Shown in pieces: positions 50,958 through 57,954 of a DNA stretch of 57,954 nucleotides. A program made the position numbers and the translations under genes. Positions within the stretch are counted from its first letter, which is position 1. Every line of letters starts with the position of its first letter. Under the pieces are notes generated by a model. The model was not told the DNA's origin and made no database searches. It saw only the letters and a program-made list of their open reading frames with translations. The stretch spans positions 1 through 57,954 of the forward strand of contig CALFVL010000038.1 in NCBI GenBank assembly GCA_937928425.1. The letters run 5' to 3'. Origin of the DNA: an uncultured Verrucomicrobiales bacterium. Its GTDB lineage: Bacteria; Verrucomicrobiota; Verrucomicrobiia; Verrucomicrobiales; Akkermansiaceae.

Positions 50958-52403
50958 ATGACTGATATTTTTTATACCGTCCTCCTGATTTTCGTAGTCG
51001 TCATGCTCTTTAATGTCATGATCTTCGTTCATGAGTTAGGTCATTTCTTAGCTGCCCGCTGGCGGGGCTTACAGGTGGACCGTTTTCAGATTTGGTTCGG
51101 TAAGCCCATTTGGAAAAAAGAAATTAATGGCGTTCAGTATGGCCTCGGCTGGATTCCTGCCGGAGGCTTCGTAGCCCTCCCACAGATGGCGGCCATGGAG
51201 TCAATCGAGGGGAGTAATCTTGATGGCCAGCCTCTCCCTCCAGTCTCTCCTTTTGATAAAATTATTGTCGCTTTTGCGGGGCCGCTTTTCAGCCTTCTTC
51301 TCGCTATCGTGGCTGCCACCGCAGTCTGGGGAGCAGGGAAACCTCAGGACGCGATTAAGTCTAACCTAGTCGGTGGAGTGCAAGAAGGGAGCCCCGCTGA
51401 TGGCATTCTCCTCCCGGGGGATAAAATCCTTAAGATTGATGGCGAGCCCGTTCAGTGGTTCCACGGGCGCATCTTCGATGACATCATGACTCGTATCATG
51501 CTCACTGAGGGGACTGAGATAGACTTTGAAATCGAGCGCGAGGGGAAGGTCCAGATCGTCACCACTCAGTTTAATATTGCCGAGACCCCATGGTATAAAC
51601 GCCGGGCCTTACCCCGCGTAGGAATTCATCCCGGTAGTCCTGTCATCATAGAACAGGCTCTGGATGCTGGGAGTGAAAACTTACCAGAGTCTCTGAAAGT
51701 CATCGGCATTAGTCCCGCCACTCGAGCTGGTCTGAAAGCAGGTGATGAGATTATGAGAGTGAATGGTGAATTGGTTTACAGCCCTGACCACGCCAGCCAG
51801 CTTATTAGAGCTCAGGGGGAGAAAGAAGTGAGTCTGCTCGTGAAGCGCGCTGAGCAGGAACTTGAAATCAAAGTAAACCCGCAACTTCCTCTCGGAGATC
51901 ATGCGGAGAGTCCCATGCTCGGAGTTTACTGGGATAATGATGCCATGATCACGACTGAGATCCTCCACCCGAACCCTTGGGAACAAGTTAGGGACAGTCT
52001 GCGCACCATGTGGATGACTATTAAAACCATCTCCTCACCCTCATCAAATGTCGGGGTAGATCAGCTCGCCGGTCCTATCGGCATTGCCAAGACTAAGTTC
52101 CTCCTCCTTCAGGAGCCAGATGGTTGGCTACGTGTCCTCGCTTTCTTTGTCCTCTTTAACGTCAACCTAGCGGTCCTAAATATGATGCCCCTTCCGGTGT
52201 TAGATGGTGGGCACATCGTCATGGCCATCATGGAGTGGTTTCGTGGTAAGCCGCTTCCTCAGCGCCTCTTGGAATTTGTGCAAACGGCCTTCGCCTTACT
52301 CCTCATGGGCTTCATGCTCTACATCACCACCAAGGATATCGGCGACGAGGTGAACCCGAAAGAAAAGCAAAGAGCGAAGACCCTAGAGTGGCCCGCGCCT
52401 TAA
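50958..52403 (+). CDS. rseP: Site-2 membrane metalloprotease RseP (M50)
   Basis: A 481-residue intramembrane protease. The zinc site HELGH is at residues 25-29 in the first membrane span (FVHELGHFLAARWRG); the third ligand lies in NMMPLPVLDGGHIV near residue 420. Two PDZ domains lie between: one around GGVQEGSPADGILLPGDKIL, another around ISPATRAGLKAGDEIM. RseP cleaves anti-sigma factors and remnant signal peptides. No lpx, bamA or dxr gene is adjacent, unlike the usual arrangement. It precedes a PIN/TRAM protein by 15 bases. Confidence 0.93.
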   Translation: MTDIFYTVLLIFVVVMLFNVMIFVHELGHFLAARWRGLQVDRFQIWFGKPIWKKEINGVQYGLGWIPAGGFVALPQMAAMESIEGSNLDGQPLPPVSPFDKIIVAFAGPLFSLLLAIVAATAVWGAGKPQDAIKSNLVGGVQEGSPADGILLPGDKILKIDGEPVQWFHGRIFDDIMTRIMLTEGTEIDFEIEREGKVQIVTTQFNIAETPWYKRRALPRVGIHPGSPVIIEQALDAGSENLPESLKVIGISPATRAGLKAGDEIMRVNGELVYSPDHASQLIRAQGEKEVSLLVKRAEQELEIKVNPQLPLGDHAESPMLGVYWDNDAMITTEILHPNPWEQVRDSLRTMWMTIKTISSPSSNVGVDQLAGPIGIAKTKFLLLQEPDGWLRVLAFFVLFNVNLAVLNMMPLPVLDGGHIVMAIMEWFRGKPLPQRLLEFVQTAFALLLMGFMLYITTKDIGDEVNPKEKQRAKTLEWPAP

Positions 52404-52418
52404 ACTTGCTAGAAAATA

Positions 52419-53474
52419 ATGAAGAGTTCTAATCCCTCCGTTAACGTCGCTCGTTTAATCTATTTAGTTCTCTGTGAGCTTGCGGGATTTGCGATTGCGC
52501 TTAGCACCGAGAGCATCCCGATCTGGGCTGGTCTGGCGGGCGGATTAGGGGTGGCCATCTTTTTCATCATCGTAGAGAGCTTAACCAGAGAGTTCACCCT
52601 ACGAGGTTTTTCTACCGCCACCTTCGGAGTCGCAGTGGGCCTCCTGTGCGCTTTCCTCTTAAATCGTGCTCAAGTTCCTGAGCTCATCAAGCTGGCTGCT
52701 ACTCCTCTGCAAGATCCCGGTTTAGGCGAGGCTCTTTCGCTCGCCTTCACGGTCACCTCCTACGCTAGTCTCGCATTTTTAGGTTCGGTATTAGCCCTGC
52801 GGAGTAATCAAGAAGACTTCTCATTCATCATTCCCTACGTTCGTTTTCGACAAGATGCGGCCTCTGGTCAGCTGCTCATTCTTGATGCTGAAGTCATCAT
52901 TGATGGTCGGCTTCCTGCCTTGATGGCGGCCGGATTTCTAACCGGTCGGCTCCTCGTCCCTCAGTTCGTCCTTGATGAACTTCAGGTGATGTCGAACTCA
53001 CCAGCTCCTGGAAAACGCCAGCGAGGTCAGCGTGGACTTGAAATTTTAGGTGATTTGCAGAAAAACCCCGCCATTCCCATCTCGCTGCACGACTCTCGGG
53101 GGATGGCGGAGGATGAGTCTTTCCAAGGACGCCTCGTTCAGACTGCTAAGCTCCTCTCAGGCCGGCTCCTTACTACGGATGAGAACTTGACCAAAGTGGC
53201 CCACCTTCAGGGAACTGATGTCATAAATCTGAATGATCTTTCAGATGCCCTGAAGCCCTCTGTCGTAGTAGGGGAATCGCTCCGCCTCGCCCTCGTCCGT
53301 GCTGGTAAGGATGATCACCAAGCGGTGGGATACATGCCAGATGGCACCATGATCGTAGTGAATCACGCCATCAATAAGATCGGAAGCTCACAGGATGTCA
53401 CCGTGATCAGCTCCATCCAGACCAGCGCCGGAGAAATGGTCTTCGCGGAACTTAATAGTAGAGAGGAGGCGTAG
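52419..53474 (+). CDS. Membrane-anchored PIN/TRAM domain protein (YacL-like)
   Basis: A 351-residue protein with four membrane spans in the first 130 residues, a PIN nuclease domain (about 150-265) and a C-terminal TRAM domain (about 285-345). PIN acidic residues appear in LLILDAEVIIDGRL (Asp), FVLDELQVM (Asp/Glu) and RLLTTDENLTKVA (Asp). GKRQRGQRGLEIL is the conserved YacL-type segment. The family occurs in Gram-positives and many others and is probably an RNase; its substrate is unknown. It lies between rseP and xseA with very short gaps. Confidence 0.88.
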   Translation: MKSSNPSVNVARLIYLVLCELAGFAIALSTESIPIWAGLAGGLGVAIFFIIVESLTREFTLRGFSTATFGVAVGLLCAFLLNRAQVPELIKLAATPLQDPGLGEALSLAFTVTSYASLAFLGSVLALRSNQEDFSFIIPYVRFRQDAASGQLLILDAEVIIDGRLPALMAAGFLTGRLLVPQFVLDELQVMSNSPAPGKRQRGQRGLEILGDLQKNPAIPISLHDSRGMAEDESFQGRLVQTAKLLSGRLLTTDENLTKVAHLQGTDVINLNDLSDALKPSVVVGESLRLALVRAGKDDHQAVGYMPDGTMIVVNHAINKIGSSQDVTVISSIQTSAGEMVFAELNSREEA

Positions 53475-53477
53475 TTT

Positions 53478-54815
53478 ATGGGTGAAATTCAGGCTATCTC
53501 AGTCACTCGACTTGCACGGCGAATACGTAATCTCTTAGAGATCGAGATCGGTGACATCTGGGTAGAAGGGGAAGTGAGTAATTTACGTAAGCAGGCGAGC
53601 GGGCACTGGTATTTCTCGCTCAAGGATGAGTCAGCACAGATTTCTTGCGCCATGTTCTCTGCTCGGCGGCGCAGTGGGAATGAAGTCATCCAAGACGGAG
53701 CGAAAGTGCAGCTCCTCGGTGAGACGAGTTTTTATGAAGCTCGGGGCAGTACCCAGCTCATCGTTAAGAAGGCCCAGCGAGTCGGGAAGGGGGATTTGCA
53801 GGCCCGCTTTGAAGCCCTGAAAAAATCACTAAATGAAGAGGGCCTCTTCGCCCAAGAGTGTAAGAAACCCTTGCCTAGTTTCCCGCGTGTCATAGCCCTT
53901 ATCACCTCACCCACAGGTGCAGTCCTTCAAGATATGCTGAATGTCTTGAGCCGGCGTGCTCCTTGGCTGCAGCTCGTCTTGTATCCCGTAGCAGTGCAGG
54001 GGAAGGGAGCTGAGCGAGGGATCGCCCAGGCCATCCGGCAGGCCGGAGAGGGTGAAGATGAACTCCCGCGAGCTGAGCTGATCATCATCGCTCGAGGTGG
54101 TGGCTCCATGGAAGACTTATGGAACTTTAATGAAGAAGTGGTAGCCCGTGCTATCGCTGCTTGTCCCATTCCCGTGGTGAGTGCGGTGGGCCATGAAATC
54201 GACTTCACCATCGCTGACTTTGTGGCAGACCTGCGGGCCCCTACTCCCAGTGCCGCTGCAGAGCTTGTCGTTCCAGACCGGGCAGAACTCTTGGCGAGGC
54301 TAAGTCAGCTAGGAGAGCGTTTGAAGCGGGTGGTGTGCGGCCGGATCGACCGTCTTTCTGATCAGCTCGACTACTATGAGCGGGGGATTTTCAGTCAGTC
54401 GGCGGAGCAAAAACTCCAAGCCCCCATCCTACGAGTGGAGAATCTGAGAAGGGATTTAACGCGAGCTACGAGAGAAGCCATGAATGAGCGAGAGCACTTC
54501 TTAGCAGAAAGTCAGCTGAAACTTGCCCGTTACCATCCCCATCAGATTTTTAAACGCCGCCAAGAACGAGTGACTCGACTGACTAAGGACCTCTGCCACT
54601 TAGCCCGCCAAGATCTGGAGCAGAGACAAAGTCGGCTCGATGGCCTCGGTTCTTTACTCCAGGCCCTCGGGCCGGGAAGTGTCCTAGAACGTGGCTTCTC
54701 TATCACCTTCGGGCCAGATGGCGAGATCATCAAATCCGCGAGTGAACTCTCTCCTGGAGATGACCTTACAGTTCAGCTTAGCGAGGGTAAGCTTAAGGCG
54801 CGGGTGAGGGACTAG
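53478..54815 (+). CDS. xseA: Exodeoxyribonuclease VII large subunit
   Basis: A 445-residue XseA. An N-terminal OB-fold (VTRLARRIRNLLEIEIGDIWVEGEVSN, GHWYFSLKDESAQISCAMF) is followed by the catalytic domain with VIALITSPTGAVLQDMLNVLSRR, IIARGGGSMEDLWNFNEE and SAVGHEIDFTIADFVADLRAPTPSAAAELV, and a long coiled coil (about 280-390). Exo VII cuts single-stranded DNA from both ends. xseB is not next to it, though the short gene could lie elsewhere. It converges with the DUF3127 gene. Confidence 0.96.
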   Translation: MGEIQAISVTRLARRIRNLLEIEIGDIWVEGEVSNLRKQASGHWYFSLKDESAQISCAMFSARRRSGNEVIQDGAKVQLLGETSFYEARGSTQLIVKKAQRVGKGDLQARFEALKKSLNEEGLFAQECKKPLPSFPRVIALITSPTGAVLQDMLNVLSRRAPWLQLVLYPVAVQGKGAERGIAQAIRQAGEGEDELPRAELIIIARGGGSMEDLWNFNEEVVARAIAACPIPVVSAVGHEIDFTIADFVADLRAPTPSAAAELVVPDRAELLARLSQLGERLKRVVCGRIDRLSDQLDYYERGIFSQSAEQKLQAPILRVENLRRDLTRATREAMNEREHFLAESQLKLARYHPHQIFKRRQERVTRLTKDLCHLARQDLEQRQSRLDGLGSLLQALGPGSVLERGFSITFGPDGEIIKSASELSPGDDLTVQLSEGKLKARVRD

Positions 54816-54842
54816 GGGAGAAGATCCACTCGTGTAGCATTT

Positions 54843-55235
54843 TTAAAAGGGAATATCGTCTTCGCTAATTTCGGTCTCATTATCGAAGCTACTATCGAAG
54901 GAACTCGGTGGAGGGTCAGAAGGAGCAGAACCTTGACTACTCCCACCAGCACCAGCACCCCCGCCGGAGGACTCGATCTTCCAAGCATTTAAATTCACAT
55001 AATAGCGTCCCTTATACTCGTTCCCACGAATGTCGAAGGTGACCTTAAGTTCGTCGCCGACGCTTAGGGTGTTTAATTGGTCGATCCTATCGCGGACGGT
55101 CTCGAACTTTATCATCTGAGGATATTTCCCATCAGGGACTTCGATTACGAATTCGCGTTTCGTGAATCCGCTAGCGAAGGTTTGCAGATCTTCTAGGACT
55201 TTTAGCGTGCCGTTGATTTCAAATGAATTGGCCAT
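54843..55235 (-). CDS. DUF3127 protein with SSB-like acidic C-terminal tail
   Basis: A 130-residue protein. The N-terminal 85 residues (FEINGTLKVLEDLQTFASGFTKREFVIEV, then DELKVTFDIRGNEYKGRYYVNLNAWKIE) match DUF3127, predicted to be an OB-fold. A Gly/Ser/Pro-rich linker (90-118) leads to the last six residues EDDIPF, which is essentially the tip of bacterial SSB (DDDIPF) that docks with many repair and replication proteins. It is likely a single-stranded DNA-binding protein of the SSB type; this is inference. It neighbours xseA, folA and thyA. No Shine-Dalgarno sequence. Confidence 0.8.
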   Translation of the reverse strand: MANSFEINGTLKVLEDLQTFASGFTKREFVIEVPDGKYPQMIKFETVRDRIDQLNTLSVGDELKVTFDIRGNEYKGRYYVNLNAWKIESSGGGAGAGGSSQGSAPSDPPPSSFDSSFDNETEISEDDIPF

Positions 55236-55255
55236 GAATTAGAGGGTTGATTTGG

Positions 55256-55717
55256 TTATTTAAAGTGACGTTTGATGACGAAGTCCTCTTGCTCCCAGAT
55301 CAGTTCGGACTTTGGGAAAAGCTCCTCGTATTCGGGAAAGTGGGTGTCCCCTTCGTAGGGCTTCCTCACATGGGTGATGATGAGGTCTTGTAAAAGTGGA
55401 AGAAAGAATCGGTAAACCTGCTCACCTCCTATGATGAAGACTTGCTGATCAATGAGTTCGAACTCGCGCAGTTCTTGCGGCTTATGCAGACTCTCGACTC
55501 CATCGCGGTGCCACGCTGGATCATGCGTGAGGACGATGTTTTGACGATGCGGTAGAGGCTTCCCGATCGAGTCAAAGGTCTTGCGCCCCATGACGACTGG
55601 ATGGCCTGAGGTGTGTTTTTTGAAAAATTTTAAATCGTCAGGAATGTTCCAAGGAAGTCCCCCTTCTTTCCCAATGACCCGCTCAGGGCTCATCGCAACA
55701 ATGGCAGTTAATTTCAT
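55256..55717 (-). CDS. folA: Dihydrofolate reductase
   Basis: A 153-residue DHFR. Motifs: [34 protein letters not shown] (substrate and Met20-like loop), [24 protein letters not shown] (cofactor site) and [15 protein letters not shown]. It regenerates tetrahydrofolate, which thymidylate synthase consumes. The start overlaps thyA's stop by four bases, the classical thyA-folA pair. Confidence 0.96.
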   Translation of the reverse strand: MKLTAIVAMSPERVIGKEGGLPWNIPDDLKFFKKHTSGHPVVMGRKTFDSIGKPLPHRQNIVLTHDPAWHRDGVESLHKPQELREFELIDQQVFIIGGEQVYRFFLPLLQDLIITHVRKPYEGDTHFPEYEELFPKSELIWEQEDFVIKRHFK

Positions 55718-56523
55718 ATCGCAACCTCTCCTTTAATATGAGGGTGGGCTTGGTAATCGGCTAGTTTAAAATCACTGATGGTGAAATCATCTAGGGCCGT
55801 CACTTCTGAGTTCAGCTCCATTTGAGGAAGTGGGAAGGGTTCACGGGTGAGTTGAAGGCGGGCTTGCTCGAGGTGATTCGAGTAAAGGTGGAGATCGCCA
55901 AAGGTGTGGATGAACTCGCGAGCTTCATATCCACAAACATGCGCTACCATCATCGTGAGCAGGGCATAGGAGGCGATGTTAAAGGGAACGCCTAAGAAGA
56001 GATCAGCACTGCGCTGGTAAAGTTGGCAGCTCAGGCCCGGGCGTGCTGATTCTGGCTCATGCACGTAGAATTGAAAAAGGAGGTGGCAGGGAGGCAGGGC
56101 CATTTCTGCGACCTGCCCGACATTCCAAGCAGAGACAAGGTGGCGGCGGGAAGTTGGGTTATTTTTAAGCCCATCCACGAGTTCGCTGATTTGATCAATT
56201 GTAGAACCATCATCCTTAGGCCAAGAACGCCACTGCTGCCCGTAGACTGGTCCCAGATCGCCATTTTCATCCGCCCATTCATCCCAGATGCGGACTTTGT
56301 TCTCCTTTAAGTAAGCGATGTTGGTCTCCCCTTTGAGGAACCAGAGCAGCTCGTGGATGATCGAGCGTAGGTGGAGTTTCTTCGTAGTGATGCAGGGGAA
56401 GCCCTCGCGGAGGTCGTAGCGGACTTGGCGGCCGAAGACGCTGCGCGTGCCGGTGCCCGTACGGTCCCCTCGCTCTTCGCCATGCTCTAGGACGTCGCTG
56501 AGGAGATCGAGGTAAGTTTGCAT
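55714..56523 (-). CDS. thyA: Thymidylate synthase
   Basis: A 269-residue ThyA, close to the 264 of E. coli. It methylates dUMP to dTMP with methylene-tetrahydrofolate. The catalytic Cys is in [12 protein letters not shown]; the phosphate-binding [39 protein letters not shown] and the [15 protein letters not shown] segment are all standard. Together with folA it gives thymidine synthesis, and with the Dgt-like protein in this window dNTP control. No Shine-Dalgarno sequence precedes the ATG. Confidence 0.97.
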   Translation of the reverse strand: MQTYLDLLSDVLEHGEERGDRTGTGTRSVFGRQVRYDLREGFPCITTKKLHLRSIIHELLWFLKGETNIAYLKENKVRIWDEWADENGDLGPVYGQQWRSWPKDDGSTIDQISELVDGLKNNPTSRRHLVSAWNVGQVAEMALPPCHLLFQFYVHEPESARPGLSCQLYQRSADLFLGVPFNIASYALLTMMVAHVCGYEAREFIHTFGDLHLYSNHLEQARLQLTREPFPLPQMELNSEVTALDDFTISDFKLADYQAHPHIKGEVAI

Positions 56524-56565
56524 AAAGGGAAGGTCGGATGTTTCGGGGTATGATTGATGCTCTCC

Positions 56566-57087
56566 TTAGAGTTCTTCCTCTTCCTCGCCCTCATACTCAG
56601 GAACAGGTGGGAGCAGATCTTCTCGTTCTAGGAGAAGGGGAATGGAAATATCCTCGAGGAGGTCATCCGCCGTGCGGTTAATCACTCCGGCGAGAGGGAC
56701 GATGCGGTCGAGCTCTGCAATAGCACAGTGGACCATAGAGGAGATGATGTCCGCATCGTAGACCTCCTTTTCAAAAACATTCGTGATGCGGAAAACGATG
56801 AGTGAACGGTCTAGATCATACTCGAAGTTCCCGAGAGTGAGTTGTTTATTAGCCCGCATGATGAGCTCTAGGGCATATCGCTCACGCTCTTCGCCGAAGG
56901 CCATGGGTGACTCGGCGACGATAGAAAGGGCATTCAGATTAGTAAAAGCCTGAGCATGGAGGTGAATGTGGGTGTGATGCGCCTCGAAGGCAGTGGTGAT
57001 GACATCACGACCCTCGACCTGATCACAATGCCACCCTTGCTTGCCGAAGGCATCGATCACGGAGTGAAGCTGGCGGGAGCTAGGCAT
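56566..57087 (-). CDS. YbjN-domain protein
   Basis: A 173-residue protein with the alpha/beta layout of YbjN (T3SS-chaperone-like fold): a first helix (LHSVIDAFGKQGW), strands (THIHLHAQAFTNLNALSIVAES), ALELIMRANKQLTLGNFEYD typical of the family, and a helix SSMVHCAIAELDRIVPL. The end is strongly acidic (EYEGEEEEEL). YbjN-type proteins are poorly understood and include regulators and chaperones. It lies between xthA and thyA on the same strand. Confidence 0.72.
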   Translation of the reverse strand: MPSSRQLHSVIDAFGKQGWHCDQVEGRDVITTAFEAHHTHIHLHAQAFTNLNALSIVAESPMAFGEERERYALELIMRANKQLTLGNFEYDLDRSLIVFRITNVFEKEVYDADIISSMVHCAIAELDRIVPLAGVINRTADDLLEDISIPLLLEREDLLPPVPEYEGEEEEEL

Positions 57088-57137
57088 GTGCGAGAGAGGA
57101 TGAAAGGGAGGCTTTTGAAAGGGAAGATTTATTTATA

Positions 57138-57908
57138 TCAAGTGATTTCCAGCGTCACTGGACAATGGTCTGAGCCGAGGACGTCATCATTAATACTGGC
57201 GGAGGTGAGCCGAGGAGTGAGAGATTCTGAGGTGATCCAGTAGTCGATCCGCCACCCGACATTATTCCCGCGTGCTCCCGCACGGTAAGACCACCAAGTG
57301 TAGGTGTCAGTCTGATCGGGGTGGAAATGGCGGAAGGTATCGACGAATCCGGCGTCCAATAACTGACCAAAGCCCGCGCGCTCCTCGGGTGAGAATCCCG
57401 CACTTTTATGATTCGTCTTAGGGCGGGCTAGATCGATCTCTTGGTGCGCCACATTAAGGTCTCCTGAGGCCATGACCGGTTTTCCCTCAGCTTCTAATTT
57501 TTTCAGATACTCGCGGAAGGCAATGTCCCACTCCATGCGGTAGGGCAGGCGTAAGAGGGCATTCTTAGAATTCGGAGTGTAAACGGTGACGAGGAAAAAG
57601 TCCGGATACTCGAGGGTGATGACGCGCCCTTCACGATCCCCCTCGGCACTTTTCTCAGAGCCGATTCCTAGGCGTACGTTCAGGGGCTCAGTCTTAGTGA
57701 AAATCGCAGTGCCGGAGTAGCCTGCCTTTTCCGCAGAGTTCCAGTAAGTCTTATAGCCGCTGAGTTCTAGAGGTAAATCGACTTGCTCGGGCCGGGCCTT
57801 CGTCTCCTGGAGGCAGAGAATGTCTGGGTCATGCTCTAGGACAAAGTCGGTGAAATTCTTTTTTAAGACCGCACGGATGCCATTCACGTTCCAAGAGATG
57901 AGTTTCAT
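57138..57908 (-). CDS. xthA: Exodeoxyribonuclease III (AP endonuclease)
   Basis: A 256-residue member of the exo III/APE1 family. It nicks DNA 5' to abasic sites and removes blocking 3' groups. Motifs: LISWNVNGIRAVLKKNF, DILCLQETKARPEQV (metal Glu), VYTPNSKNALLRLPYR, VMASGDLNVAHQEIDLARPK (Asp/Asn) and LGSDHCPVTLEI (final catalytic Asp/His). The residue pattern fits ExoA/XthA type. It is the upstream end of the minus-strand run to the right; about 46 bases remain to the window edge. Confidence 0.95.
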   Translation of the reverse strand: MKLISWNVNGIRAVLKKNFTDFVLEHDPDILCLQETKARPEQVDLPLELSGYKTYWNSAEKAGYSGTAIFTKTEPLNVRLGIGSEKSAEGDREGRVITLEYPDFFLVTVYTPNSKNALLRLPYRMEWDIAFREYLKKLEAEGKPVMASGDLNVAHQEIDLARPKTNHKSAGFSPEERAGFGQLLDAGFVDTFRHFHPDQTDTYTWWSYRAGARGNNVGWRIDYWITSESLTPRLTSASINDDVLGSDHCPVTLEIT

Positions 57909-57954
57909 GCGGGGAAATTGATCCGTGATGGGAAGATGATCAAGTGCCGATGGG

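Noticed and set aside
1-57954. CRISPR arrays, insertion sequences, prophage or integrase genes
   Set aside because: None seen: no regularly spaced repeats, transposase or integrase motifs, or terminal inverted repeats in any intergenic region.

Overview
This 58 kb window looks like chromosomal core sequence from a Gram-negative bacterium, most probably Verrucomicrobiota or a close relative in the PVC group. Outer-membrane and lipid genes (lpxB, lnt, an OmpH/Skp-like chaperone, lipoproteins) point to a diderm. The phylum guess rests on a type II glutamine synthetase, two bactofilins, a DUF3127 protein, a 34-residue bS22/mS38-like basic protein and a cobA-hemD fusion. That placement is inference from gene content, not from a marker-gene tree. 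There is no phage, insertion sequence, CRISPR array or plasmid module. Most genes are housekeeping genes in short operons with overlapping ATGA/TGATG junctions, and many starts are GTG or TTG without a clear Shine-Dalgarno sequence.

Layout. 1-3.9 kb: the 5' end of leuC, a chromate transporter, a small lipoprotein, a dNTPase and an RsuA-type pseudouridine synthase. 3.9-8.8 kb (minus): an apparent operon of a TPR membrane protein, a canonical bactofilin, a second bactofilin carrying two zinc ribbons, nadA, an OmpH/Skp-like chaperone and an anchored coiled-coil protein. 8.9-15.6 kb (plus): lpxB, a membrane protein of unknown role, then hemX-hemA-hemC-cobA/hemD for tetrapyrrole synthesis and a SUI1 factor. 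15.6-21.1 kb: an RNase D-like exonuclease, an APH-like kinase, a PRMT-like methyltransferase, an RDD protein, release factor 3 and a small unknown. 21.2-28.8 kb: a large ROK protein, a type II glutamine synthetase preceded by a good sigma-54 promoter, a kinase-PP2C fusion protein, a RapA-like helicase and an rRNA methyltransferase. 28.8-34.8 kb (plus): phosphohexomutase, lnt, a shortened ArgA and RodA.

34.9-38.9 kb (minus): a possible Imm50-like protein, a group 2 sigma factor, the bS22/mS38-like protein, hisG, serS and tRNA-Arg(CCG). 39-43.3 kb: an ABC-F protein, DinB and ClpX. 43.3-49.1 kb (minus): ispE, a YfiH/LACC1-type protein, a MarR regulator, a lipoprotein, tilS, an anchored methyltransferase, murI and rplI. 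49.1-54.8 kb (plus): a 413-base gene-free stretch, tRNA-His, tyrS, rseP, a PIN/TRAM protein and xseA. 54.8-57.9 kb (minus): a DUF3127 protein with an SSB-like acidic tail, folA, thyA, a YbjN-like protein and xthA.

The most interesting items are the kinase-phosphatase fusion beside the sigma-54-driven glutamine synthetase, the zinc-ribbon bactofilin paired with a plain one, the bacterial PRMT homologue with the double-E loop, the DUF3127 protein ending like SSB, and the general lack of Shine-Dalgarno sequences together with a bS22/mS38-type ribosomal peptide. None of these proves a new system from sequence alone.
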